In this document: piece by piece, positions 50,227 through 60,940 of the stretch
Numbering within the stretch: position 1 is the first letter of the stretch
How the letters are laid out: every line of letters starts with the position of its first letter
Source of the DNA: Hymenoscyphus infarciens
Lineage: Eukaryota; Ascomycota; Leotiomycetes; Helotiales; Helotiaceae
NCBI GenBank assembly: GCA_001414345.1
Contig: LLCB01000150.1
Coordinates: 229,390-293,389 of the forward strand
Length of the DNA stretch: 64,000 nt
Direction of reading: 5' to 3'
Position numbers and translations under genes: made by a program
The notes under the pieces: generated by a model
The model's input: the letters and a program-made list of their open reading frames with translations, nothing else
What the model was told of the DNA's origin: nothing
Databases searched by the model: none

Positions 50227-52117
50227 ATGTCGCTAACAGTAGATTCAAGCGATGATATCGCAATTGAGAAAGTTGCCTTGCCAACGGAACTCGTTGCACC
50301 AGAAAAAGCTTTGGTGACCCAGTTAACACCGCTTACTGTTCAGAAATCCGCTGTGGACAGTCATTTCGAAAACAAAGTTGTTACAATACGTCAGATTGCT
50401 CCTTTGGTTCTTGCTCTGACTGCTGCAAATTTTCTAAATGTATGTTTAATGCAATCGATTTTGCCCTCGATTTACTTACACTACGTAGACACTTTCTATT
50501 CAATGTGTTGTCATACTTCTTCCTGAAATGACCAAGGCTTTGGTTATTCCAGCCGTACGTCAAGAATGGGTTGTATCAGCATACGCGTTGACTGCTGGTT
50601 CCTTTCTCCTTCTTTTCGGGAAATTGGGTGATGTCTACGGGAAAAAGATTTTGTTTCTTGTTGGCTGCTTCTGGGTGACTGCGACGGCACTTGGTACTGC
50701 TTTTTCACCCGTTGAAGTATGCCTGTACATCATGCGCGCCCTTCAAGGCTTGGTATGTTCATTACAACGGTTATCACTCCAAACCAAAAACTAATAGTTT
50801 GAAAAGGGTGCGGCTCTCACAATACCTAGTGCCATCGGGATTATTGGCTACACCATACCCCCGGGACGCATCAAAAATTACAGCTTCGCATTTTATTCCG
50901 GGGGTGCTCCAACGGGCCAAGTAATGGGAAATCTACTGGTAAGTTCCCATTACTTATTCATTTTCACTGACTAACAACGAGTTCTCAGGGAGGTATAATA
51001 TCACAATATACCAAGTGGACTGTAGTCTTCTATGTCATCGCCGCTACCTCGTTTGTCATTGGAGTTGTCTCAATATTTGCTATACCAAATGATCCATCTA
51101 GGAGCACCGCCAACGATGATCTGCCTCGAGCATCTGGTGTCGACTGGTCCGGAGCATTTCTTTTTACGTCGGGAACACTTCTTTTGCTCACTGGGTTATC
51201 CGAAGGAGTTTCTCAAGGATGGAAAACGCCATTTGTGATCGTGATACTAATTCTATCCGCCATTTTCCTAATCTTCTTTGTTTTCTGGCAGCACTATTTA
51301 GAGACCAAAACGGCCCGCGAACCTTTGATGAGAGTATCCACTTTCAAGACTGGAAGATTTTCTGTAGCAATGGCAATTGTTTGGTTGTTCTCGGGTTCAT
51401 TTACGAACTTCTTGGTATATTCGACATATTTGTAAGTCCTCAACACTCAGCCTCGCGCCCGGTACTAACTATTTCCCAGTTACCAAAATTATCAACTTCT
51501 CTCCCCCCTCCAAACTACAATCCGCTTCATCCCCCTTGGAATCTCAGGAGGTACGTACCCCTCATCCCCCTTTCCCCTCTAACAAAATCTAACCACACAA
51601 AGTCCTCTCAACAATAGCATCAGGCTACCTCCTCTCCCGAATAAGAGGAAACTACATCCTCATCCTTGGCCTTTCAGCAGCCGCAATCGCAAATCTCCTC
51701 TTCGCAGTCCCCATCCCACCCTCAACATCCTACTTTGCCTACGGCTTCCCCGCAATGCTTTTAGCAGCCATGGGCGCAGACACAATCTACCCCTGTCTCG
51801 GACTTTTCACCACCCAAGCTTTGCCACGAAAAGATCAGAGTGTTGCGGGCGCTATGTTCCAGACGGTTGCTAGTATGGGACGCGCTATGTTTTTACCTGT
51901 CAGTGCTGCTATACAGTATAGTGTGCAGGGCGAGAAAGAGGTCGGGAGAGAGAAGTTGCTGGAGGGGTTTCGCGCTGCGGAGTGGTTTTGTTTTGCGCTT
52001 GCGGGGGCCAGTCTTGTGATGGGCGTTGTGGGGTTGAGGAATATTGGGAAGATTGGTTTGTTGAAGAAGTTGGGGAATGTACAGGGTGTGGTGAGGGAGA
52101 AGGATGAGGAGAAGTAG
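50227..52117 (+). CDS. MFS drug:H+ antiporter, DHA2 (Atr1-like) type
   Basis: Six exons (50227-50439, 50489-50752, 50807-50938, 50989-51431, 51480-51550, 51603-52117) encode 545 residues with about 14 membrane helices. Recognisable landmarks are EWVVSAYALTAGSFLLLFGKLGDVYGKK (loop 2-3 MFS motif), the antiporter-type segment GAALTIPSAIG, and FIPLGISGVLSTIASGYLLSR. DHA2 proteins export drugs or endogenous toxic metabolites across the plasma membrane. The gene is intact although its upstream neighbours (monooxygenase, Zn2Cys6 factor) are dead, so it may be the last live member of a lost metabolite cluster or an independent resistance gene. Confidence 0.9.
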
Positions 52118-52969
52118 TTAATATACGATAAATATAGACGTTGACGATCCTAGGTTGGTCTATTTCCTCGTTGTTCTCAACATGTAATTACTCGATTTTT
52201 TTACAGGGTGATGGCGACTTGCTGCACATCTTCCGCGTGGTAGGGCGATTCAGACCATCTCGCTTCGGCTGTGGCTGTTTGTCACTGGCTGTTCACAGGG
52301 GCAGGCGCCAGATACAGCAGCGCATTCAAATTAAATAAAGAGTGTGATCGAAGAGGAAGAAAATTGATTATTCCTCTCCAGTGCCCTTTTTTCTTATTGT
52401 GCGACAAGTTATCTAGAAACATCGAATTTTTCCCGGGTACTTAAAGCCTTTCGGTAATATTAGATTACTTTGATTATAAAAAGAACAACGGGGCTTATAA
52501 TAACTTGCTCAAAAACACCATTTTGAAAGAAGGAATAGGGAAAAACCAGTGTAGGGTGAGTGTTTACGCGATGACAGGGTCATATTGTGGTAGCACAATA
52601 AGGCCTAACCAACCAGAAACCCCACCGCAGCCAAATTATCTGCACTACATATTAAAACACCTAGGAAATACCACATGCCGATTCGACTTGCCGTCTGAGA
52701 AAGCCTCCTTTTGCAATCCCCTTTGCTTCGCATATGCAACTTTCTGAGATAACTATTGAGGTTGCCTCCACTTGTAATTGTTTTCCGGGAAGCCGAAAAT
52801 AATCCACATGAATGGAACAAGTTCATCGTCTGCCTGCTTCTTTGTTTTACTTCGTCTCGTGTGCATATTTGCTCTAATATCGTGGAAATGCAAAGACCAA
52901 GATGCCCTTATTACCCTCAATTCCTACGCAAGGGTAAATACTCAAAATGGCAGGAACAAGTGCCAATTC
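52118..52969. other. Intergenic region
   Basis: 3' flanks of two converging loci. No gene seen. Confidence 0.4.
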
Positions 52970-54524
52970 TCAATGTTGCTTGACAAACTCCACTTTTGAC
53001 TCTGACCTCTGCACGCGATAAATTCCAGAGCCATTTTCTTTGGTAACATCCCACTCAACAATCTCAACGTTCTTCGGCACTTCCCGATCAGTCATCTCTC
53101 CTGGCAATGGATACCCCCTCGAATCAGACATCTTCAGCATCTGGATCGAGGTATTTTCTGCCAGCGCTGCCATAATGGATTTCTACACCATCATTAGCTC
53201 CATCACTCGCTTAACCGAAAGTTCGCAAGAAACACACCAGTTCCTCTCCGCCCATGGCCCCAGAAGTCTCGTACTTCCCCGTCACTTCATCCTTGGTATA
53301 CGTGTTACCACTTTCAAGACCAACACTCAAAACTCTCAAACTTGCTAAGTTCCCCAAAACGCCCTTCAAAAGAACTTGCAATGGCTCCCCCTTTTTCTTC
53401 AACATACTTAGGCGTCATATTTTCCTCCTTTTCCCCCGCCTTCCTCTCTTCCTCTCTGTCCATCTCGATCTCAGCTTTTTCTTCAGCACGAAAAGCATAT
53501 GTTCCCTGCCTCCAATTCAAAACTCCGATATCGAGGTCCAGAATCTCAAGAGTGGAAGAGAGCGCGAGGAGAAGCTCATATGAATTCTCGAGATTTGAAA
53601 TCTTTAAGTCTTTGATTTTCCATATTGGATTGCGACCAAATAGAACTTCATGATAGATGTTTACGACGTCGTACGCCCAGTGAACGTCTAATTTTTCCAA
53701 ATGTGGGAGGTGATGAGGTTGGAAGATAAATGGGGAGTCTGAGTCAATACCCCATTTTAGTGTCGTAACATTGGGGTGGCGATCTAAGAAAGATGTAAGG
53801 GCGTCGTTGTTAGAGTTGTGAGCGTAGAGAGCGAGTTCGGTTAGTGAGGGGAAGGTATATGACCAGATGATATTTTTGATACGACAATCCTCTAGATCAC
53901 AATTTGTTAGGTGGAGGGTGAGTATTTCGACTGCGGTGCAATATAATAGGGGATCCGTCGTGACCGTGAGCGTTGCTGGCGTCGATTACCAGGTTTGTCA
54001 GAGCAATTAATTTTACGGATGGTGCATTCTATTTAATATCAGCATCTTCATTCAAGTTGAAGAGCAGAAGAGAGAGGTAAACATACCACTTTCAACCCAT
54101 GCCTATCAACTGCCAACTCATCTTTATAAAACAAATTCTCAGCTGTCGTCCAAAGTGCGTCCTAAAAAGCATTCGATCGTATGTAATTCACACCATACGA
54201 GTTGCTCCATTTGAAGAATTCCAATCCTACCCCGGAAACATTGATCAAGTCCCCAATTTCTACTAAACACTTTAAAAGTTCGATTCCTCGCTTGATACTT
54301 TCTTGCGCTTCTCTTTTACGAACCTCCATCGTGTAGGGTGACGGACGTGGCGGTTCTGCATTCTCAACTTCTTCTTCATCAAGATCAAGGACTTCGAGAG
54401 AATTCGTTTGGGATGCAAGGGAAGGATTGCTTTTCAGCTCTTGGATGATGGCTGGGAGATTGTTGAAGTCATGGATTTTAAGTGACTCATTGTGAAAGGT
54501 GTATGAGGGCGAGGGTGGCCACAT
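52970..54524 (-). pseudogene. LRR/F-box-like hypothetical gene, probably frameshifted
   Basis: ATG at 54524 begins MWPPSPSYTFHNESLKIHDF, followed by acidic and helical sequence (IKRGIELLKCLVEIGDLINVSG). Further down, leucine-rich segments appear: EILTLHLTNCDLEDC, SLTELALYAHNSN, LKISNLENSYELLLALSSTLEILDLDIG and NLASLRVLSVGLESGN. This spacing resembles the irregular LRRs of fungal F-box-like proteins. One intron (about 69 bp) can remove the stop after RSNAF. A one-base shift near 53985 and another change of frame near 53330 cannot be fixed by obvious splice sites. It may be a pseudogene or a gene I could not assemble fully. Confidence 0.5.
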
Positions 54525-55738
54525 TGAGGCGAGATTTAATTCAAAACGAAGAACGGGAGATAAGCTGAGATGAGGACTAGCTAGGTTACAGATGGGGGTT
54601 ACAAATTCACGAATGCATCGGATATTTCATCGTATAAACAACCAATCGGCTACCTTAACCAGTTCACAGAAGTGATCGAGAAGGGCCGCTCCGATAGACA
54701 ATAAAAGCGGCATTAAAAATTAAATTGCTTTAATTTAATTAAGTTGCTTTAAAATGACAATGAAATTCATTATAGATATTGTATGAAGTTGCTTAATTTA
54801 CTCGTCGGCTTATGCGTATTATGTGGTGTAAAAGTAAAGCAGTCCTCTAAATTTTGCATCAAACCCCACCAAAAATATCCCATCAACCTCTACTAACCAT
54901 CTCTTTGGCTTGCTAATTGTCTTCAATGAGATCTACGATAAGAAAAGGAAAGCAAGTTTTTGCGACCGTTGGTTGTTGTAGAATATAATTCATTAATTGA
55001 GTAAAACGACAGGTCTTCAAATACTTTCTATAGTACTATAAAACCACGCCGAGGAAGCTTTTTCATTGACGGATGAACTTACAAATATAATTAAAAATGC
55101 ATAAAAGAAAACAATGTAATTAATTATATTTTTATATAAAGTTACTTAATTCAGCTAGATAGAACAGTTTCAAATAATGAGTGAACTTACGAGAAGAGTA
55201 AAAAAATTGAATGTCTTTAAAATTGTTTCTGAAGACACGTGTAGAATTTCTTGCCATCTAATATAAACTTACTTGATTTCTATATTCTAACCTTTCAGAA
55301 TAATTCTAAATAACAAATGAGATTCCAACGATAATCAAAATGGAAGAAAAATAGCATTATTATTTATCGTCTGATGTAAAGTTGTTGAATTCCATTGTTT
55401 CTAGCGAATTAGAACAAGTCTCTGATAAAGGCTTGAATTACTCCGAACGATTAGAACAATCACAATTGAGGCAGATGTCAACCTGAACGGTCCTGAAGTA
55501 CTTACTGAATTGTTGGACAAAACGCGGGTACTGAATCACTTACTTTGTAGTACTAGAAGAAAGAGAGATGTATCAATGAGAGTATGAAAAAGTGGAAAGT
55601 AGATTTTGTTTTCCAATTCAAAACGCTCTAAACTCACTTTGTTATCCTATCTCATGGCGCTAAGCAATATTTGATTTGAATCCATAATTCATCCGCATCC
55701 AAAATCCTCAAGGAACTCCCCGCTCTTTATGCATCTTC
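54525..55738. repeat. AT-rich region with degenerate repeated motifs
   Basis: Two kinds of short motif recur. AAGTTRCTTAATT-like strings lie at about 54736, 54785, 55139 and 55378, and (T)GAACTTAC-like strings at about 55074, 55187, 55264 and 55500. This suggests an old, degenerate tandem repeat of irregular period. No gene seen. Confidence 0.35.
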
Positions 55739-56982
55739 TCAGGAGGGCTCTTTGTCTGAGCAGGGTTTCCGATAGAGCGTGTGGTTTTGTTTTGCATTAT
55801 AAGCTGAAGCAGGAGTCACGGCCACGTTCAAAACTGTTGCAGGATCCCAGAGGGTTTTCTCGGTCTTCTCTTCCTCAGCCATGTCCAATTCCGGTCCCAT
55901 TTTTGATTTTTGTTCTTTTTCCAATTTCTCTTGCATGGCATTGCGATATCTTTCCATTGCTAAAGGCATCGATTGCTGAATCGCTGCGCTCCTTTCTTTG
56001 GGCTAAAATTCGCGTAAGTATGAATATGGGGTAATACAAGAGTCATGTTTGGAGGTGATGAGAGGTGTAACATGCCTGTGGGTGTGTTCGTTCTCCGGGC
56101 TTTTGAAGTTTATATCCACCCCGTAGTCTCATTCTCTCCATATACTCAAGCGCCTCAATGGCACCTCGGGGATGATAACCTGTCAATGCCATCATCAACA
56201 TCCCAAGTGTATCTGCCTCATATTCTGTGCTGAAATTACGGCTCTCCCAATCTAGAAAAACGCCTGCTCGTTGCTCCCAGTAACGCCACATCTCGGCTTT
56301 TCTTCGGTGTCGCAGAACTAAATGTGCTATTTCATGTGCTGCAGTCCAGGCTAACGCTGCATCGGAGCTAACTCGTATCTTTTCAGTGGAAAATGTTACA
56401 TACATTGTATCATTGTAATGTGATGCAGTTGCTTGGGAGAACTCTGTAGCCTTTATTGGTCTGTGTTTTATATTTGGGGGCGAGGGGAAAACTGACCGCA
56501 TTTGACGATCCTCACCTCCCAGTTGATCAAATGTCTGTCATTGATCAAGTTGGTCAACACCTTTTCGAGCCTTGTTTGATAGGGTTGGGCTTTCATTACA
56601 CGACCTCCTTTGAAGTTTGTTTCGATTTCCCTAACTAAATTTTAATAACTAGATGACCAAGGAGATCTAAAGAGCTTGCAGTTCCAACTGACTTTACAAG
56701 CGCCTTATTAAGGTTAACCCTGAATTGTTCGGGCCACAAAAGCTCTTTTATTCGCAGAACCATATCCCAGAAAGCTCCGAGAAAAGGCGCAAATGGATGC
56801 GTGGAGTCAACTTTCACAACCAATTTCTTTGAAGGCGGTGCCGTTTCGAAGGATCTCGAAGAACTGGGTGAAAAATTTTGCGTTGTGGTTTGGTTGCGAA
56901 CTTTGAGCGATAGTTGCTTGGAATTAGCTTGTACTAGAGGTCTGGTAGGTAGCCCGAAATGAGGGAGGAGCTGTAGTAGCAT
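55739..56982 (-). pseudogene. Second M48 metallopeptidase, frame apparently broken
   Basis: The N-terminal frame (ATG 56982) runs through SFETAPPSKKLVVKVDS to a hydrophobic ASSLDLLGHLVIKI and a stop at about 56635. The homologous body continues in another frame (VREIETNFKGGRVMKAQPYQ) and again in a third, with AAHEIAHLVLRH (HExxH zinc site), EYEADTLGMLMMALTGYHPRG (third zinc ligand Glu) and ERTHPQ. The last intron uses a GC donor (CAG/GCATGT) before PKERSAAIQQSMPL. I found no GT-AG introns that join the first three segments in frame. The gene start overlaps the end of the upstream M48 gene by 59 bp. It is either a pseudogene or has splicing I have missed. Confidence 0.55.
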
Positions 56983-58128
56983 TTGGCACGGAACCCAAAC
57001 TCTCTCTCTTTGTATCCCCGATAATCCCACGGGCGATTTTGTATTCGTTCAAGGCTGCTGGCATTACCCGTTTGATAGCAGCAATCCTATCGGCGAGCTA
57101 GGATATATTAGCAATCTGCAAAGAAAAGAGAGGTGTTTATATATACCGGGGGGTGAGTTCTCACCCCAACTGGTTCCAGTGGCATGGCCTTTCCATTATA
57201 TCTTCTTGACTCCATACCTTGAAACATCTGTAACACCTGAAGACGACCACGAGGATCGTAACCCGCCTTTGCAGCCATGTGGCATCCAATATCATCGGCG
57301 ATAAATTCCTGTTGTTGGTACATTTCGTCCATCTCCTCCTCTGTGTGGTCCTTGGCAGCAATAACCCTTTGATATATATGGTCGTCAAGGAGGTGTGCCA
57401 ATTCATGCCCGAGAACGCATGCAAGCATGTGGTCATTGGTGCATCCTCGCATCATGCCCGTTGAAAACATAATTAGTCCAGGCCCATCAGTGGGCTTACT
57501 AGCCAGCCCAAAAAGGGAATTTGCTATGGGATGAGCAATGTCAGAATTCCAACGTTGTTACAGACCCTCGAAAGGACGCTTACGTTTTGTTTTGTAGACA
57601 ATGATTTGCCAATTCCCTAGAAATTCATCCCGGATTTCCTTCCTCAAATCTTCAAATATTTTCTGTATTCTTTTAACGTGGGGACCTCCCTCAGCCAATC
57701 TTTCGTCTCCTTCCCGAAGGAACTCTCTGTTAATGGTTTCCAGGACACTATACCATGAATGGCAGAAGGTTAATAGGTTCCAGTGAAAAAAATTCAAAAC
57801 GCGAAAGACAATTCTCCTACCTAGTGGTTGTAAGCTCGTAATCTCTCACTTCGCCTGCCTGGTCCAAGTTTTCCTGCCAAACAAGAGGTGATCGCTCGCT
57901 AAGCAAATTTGCGATCGCTTGGATAGTGTTGGCAATCGGTGCTTGTGGTACGTCGAAATCCCTAATCTTATTGAAATTGGTAGACGCAGAAGTGGATTCG
58001 GTGGGTTTGGCAGTGTTGGATCTCCAAGAAAAGAGAGATAAGCGCCGGGGTAATTGATTGCAGGGCATTCTATGGGTCGAGGGAATTGGTCGTGGACCGA
58101 CGACACGAAGCAATGCTCGCGAAGCCAT
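56924..58128 (-). CDS. M48-family mitochondrial metallopeptidase (Oma1-like)
   Basis: Four exons (58128-57821, 57747-57584, 57523-57147, 57097-56924) give 340 residues. The N-terminus (MASRALLRVVGPRPIPSTHR) is a basic presequence suited to mitochondrial import. The catalytic part has KPNSLFGLASKP, GLIMFSTGMM, the zinc-binding helix VLGHELAHLLDDH and the downstream EFIADDIGCHMAAKAGYDPRG with the third zinc ligand, then THPPLADRI. This is the arrangement of Oma1-type M48 peptidases, which handle membrane protein quality control in the inner membrane. However, I see no clear membrane helix, so an exact Oma1 orthology is not claimed. The next gene downstream is a damaged relative in tandem. Confidence 0.82.
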
Positions 58129-58261
58129 CGTGGGTCTGTATCGGCAGCATCTATTGTGACACTTGGTTTGAGGTATGCGACAGATGATGCGGCAGGGAGC
58201 CTGTTAATTGTTGGTTCCAGTTGGTGTGATTGATTGGTTGATTGGCTCACCACGGGCATAC

Positions 58262-58444
58262 AGATTTAGCCGCGCTCCAGACTGAACTAAGTAGCTACTT
58301 AGTTAGTTTTTGGTTTTTTGCTTAGTTTTAAAAAAATTTAGAGAACTGTTAGTTCGTTCAGTTTTAGTAAATAAAACTACGTAGTTTTAAAACTATTTAG
58401 TATATAATAAATTTTAGTATTTTAGAATTAATTCTAGGAATTCT
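58262..58444. repeat. Start of RIP block, with perfect palindromes
   Basis: Normal composition ends at about 58.26 kb. Two perfect palindromes follow: AACTAAGTAGCTACTTAGTT (58285-58304) and AAAACTACGTAGTTTT (58373-58388). Confidence 0.6.
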
Positions 58445-59645
58445 TTTTTTCTTTCTTTTTTTTTTCTTTAATATTCAAATAGTCTTTTTAGCTGCCTAAA
58501 GCCGGAGCTATATAAACGTACTTATTTATAGAGTTTAATTTAAAAGTAGCTTATATACTTCTTAGAGTATCTATTACTAGGCTTACTATATATATATACC
58601 TTTATACTCTTAGCTTTATATTCTAGTAATAGCTTAGTATCTTCTTTTATTCTCTATGTTTTAATTTAAATTTAATGTTTTTAGTTATTCTTATAGATAA
58701 CTGATTTAGTTCTTTATAATAGCTCTTATAAGAGCTTAGTTAGCTTTCTCTTATATAAGACTAATAATAATCGTCTTCTAGTATATTATCTTATATAGAA
58801 CTATTCTCTAATATATCTCTAATCTAAGTTTCCTAGTTCTATCTTCTATTCCTTCTACTCTATAGTTCTATATCTTTTAAAGAGTATTTCACTACTTTAT
58901 CTAAGAGCTATTAAATACGTTTTAAATATCTACTAATATAAATAATAAAGAATTAGTTCTTTATAACTATTAGAGAATCAGTTCTCTACTTTATAGTCTT
59001 ATATCTTTTAAAGAGTTTCTTACTACTTTATTAAAGTACTATTAAATATACTTCGAATATCTACTAATATAAATAGTAGAGAATCTATTATCTAGTTATA
59101 AAAACTCTTCTACGTTTATACTTCTATTTATACTACCTAGGCCTCTTTTAATTACTTTATTACTATTACTAGAGGTTCTTTACCTTTTCTAGCAATTCTC
59201 TTAACTTAAATATAGTATATACTAACTATATAGAATAACTACTATAGGTATTACCTCTAATCTTAGATTAGTATATAGCTCTTATCTTCTTAGAGTTATA
59301 TATAATTCTATAGTATATCTAGAGTAGAAGTTCTCTAGTTTTAGTAGATATATAGAATCGACTTTAAAGACTTTCTTAATTAGTTTATTTTAGTAGTCTA
59401 TATATGCTATTATTAAGTAAATAAGCTATATAGGTCTTTTTTACTAATATCTAGTATATTACTATATATAATATAGCTTTTTTATAGAAGGTTAAAAGGC
59501 TTAAACCTCTAATAGTTATAAAAAGAGGTATTACTACGTTGCTTTTTTAACTTAAACTTAGCTCTATAGATAGTTCTAGAGATAAGATAGAACTACTAGA
59601 GGTTCGTAGAATATACTATATATAGGTATTAAGTCTTCGTATTCT
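58445..59645 (-). mobile_element. Poly(A)-tailed retroelement, copy B
   Basis: Reverse complement of this 1.2-kb segment matches copy A (10956-14581 minus its insertion) along its length, with TA-biased differences. On the minus strand it starts AGAATACGAAGAC, the RIP-shifted form of copy A's GGGATGCGAAGAC, and ends in an A-rich tail (the T-rich run at about 58443-58470). The 14-bp direct repeat ATTCTAGGAATTCT flanks it at 58431-58444 and 59646-59659. It provides the uninterrupted version of the site where copy A carries the 2.3-kb palindrome. Confidence 0.7.
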
Positions 59646-59659
59646 ATTCTAGGAATTCT

Positions 59660-60940
59660 AGGAATCTCTTAGCTAAAAATAGAAGTAGACTAAGTCTATT
59701 TAGAGCCTTTTTAGTATATATATAATTTAATTTAGTTATATAAGATTTATATATAGATATAGAGCTAAAAGATACTTATATATATCTATTTATCTTATAA
59801 GTTTACTCTTAAATATATTCTATATTAATTAGCTTATATATTTATTTTAGTATATATTTTATTAACTCTAAACTAAGCTATAGTAGTAATAGTAGTATAA
59901 GAAGAAAAGATATATATATAAAAGTTAAAGATTAAAAGAGTATATTATTTAATTTTAGTAGTATATATTTATAATAGCACGCTATTCTAGATTATTATAT
60001 AATAGTACTATTCTAAATTGTCGGTATTTATAAAACTACTAATACCTCTAAGCCGAGATTATAAATAACCGGTACTTATATAAGTAAAGTACTAAAGGTA
60101 TTAATATCTAATATTTATATATAGAAAGGATTAAGGTTTAGATATTATATATTTAGCTTTCTAAAGGTTTAAAGGTTATATATTTAGCTTTTTAGCTCTT
60201 ATTATTTAGTATTAGCTATATTAGACAGAGCTTAGTTATTACTATTATTAGAACTTAGTAGCTTCTAACCTCTTATATATAGATGTTTATATTTAGTATA
60301 AAAGAGAGATAGTTATTATTTTCTTCTATATTAGTACTTAGTATCTATATACGTTATTCTACTAAACGTACTCTTATATACCTCTTCTATAGTTATATAT
60401 ATTTTATACTATTATATAAAAACAATAACTCTTCTTTGCTAGTAATAGCCTTAATAATATCTCCTTTAAGCTTATTATTACTCTTTATTTTAAAGTCGAT
60501 TTAGCCTAGATTTAGATATTATAATAATATTCTTATATAGCTAGGTAATTAGAGACTACTTAAATAGCTAGTAATACTAAGGTTTAGTATCTATATAGAT
60601 AGCTAGTAAAAATCGTGTTATAGATATATTAAGAGATTAGAATATACTAAGTATTTCTAAGAATTCTAATAACTCTCTTAGTATAGAAACTACTATACTT
60701 AATTTAGATAGTTAATATATTAAAGTTATTTAGAAGACTCTTAAATTAATCTCTTTATCTCTTCTCTCTTAAATTAATATTTAATATATTAGAATTAAGA
60801 GTAACTCTAGGTCTCTCTTAAGCTTCGCTTCTAAGTATAGTGCTCTTCTTTAAGGAATAAAGTTAAGCCTCTATAAAAAGGTTCTTAACTTAGTACTATA
60901 CCTCTAAGAATACTAAGAAGCCTAAGAATAATAAAGGTAA
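59660..60940. repeat. RIP-mutated TA-rich DNA of unknown origin
   Basis: Very AT-rich with stops in all frames, between the poly(A) element and the gag region of the gypsy element. It may include that element's LTR and leader, but I could not define an LTR from one end. Confidence 0.45.
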
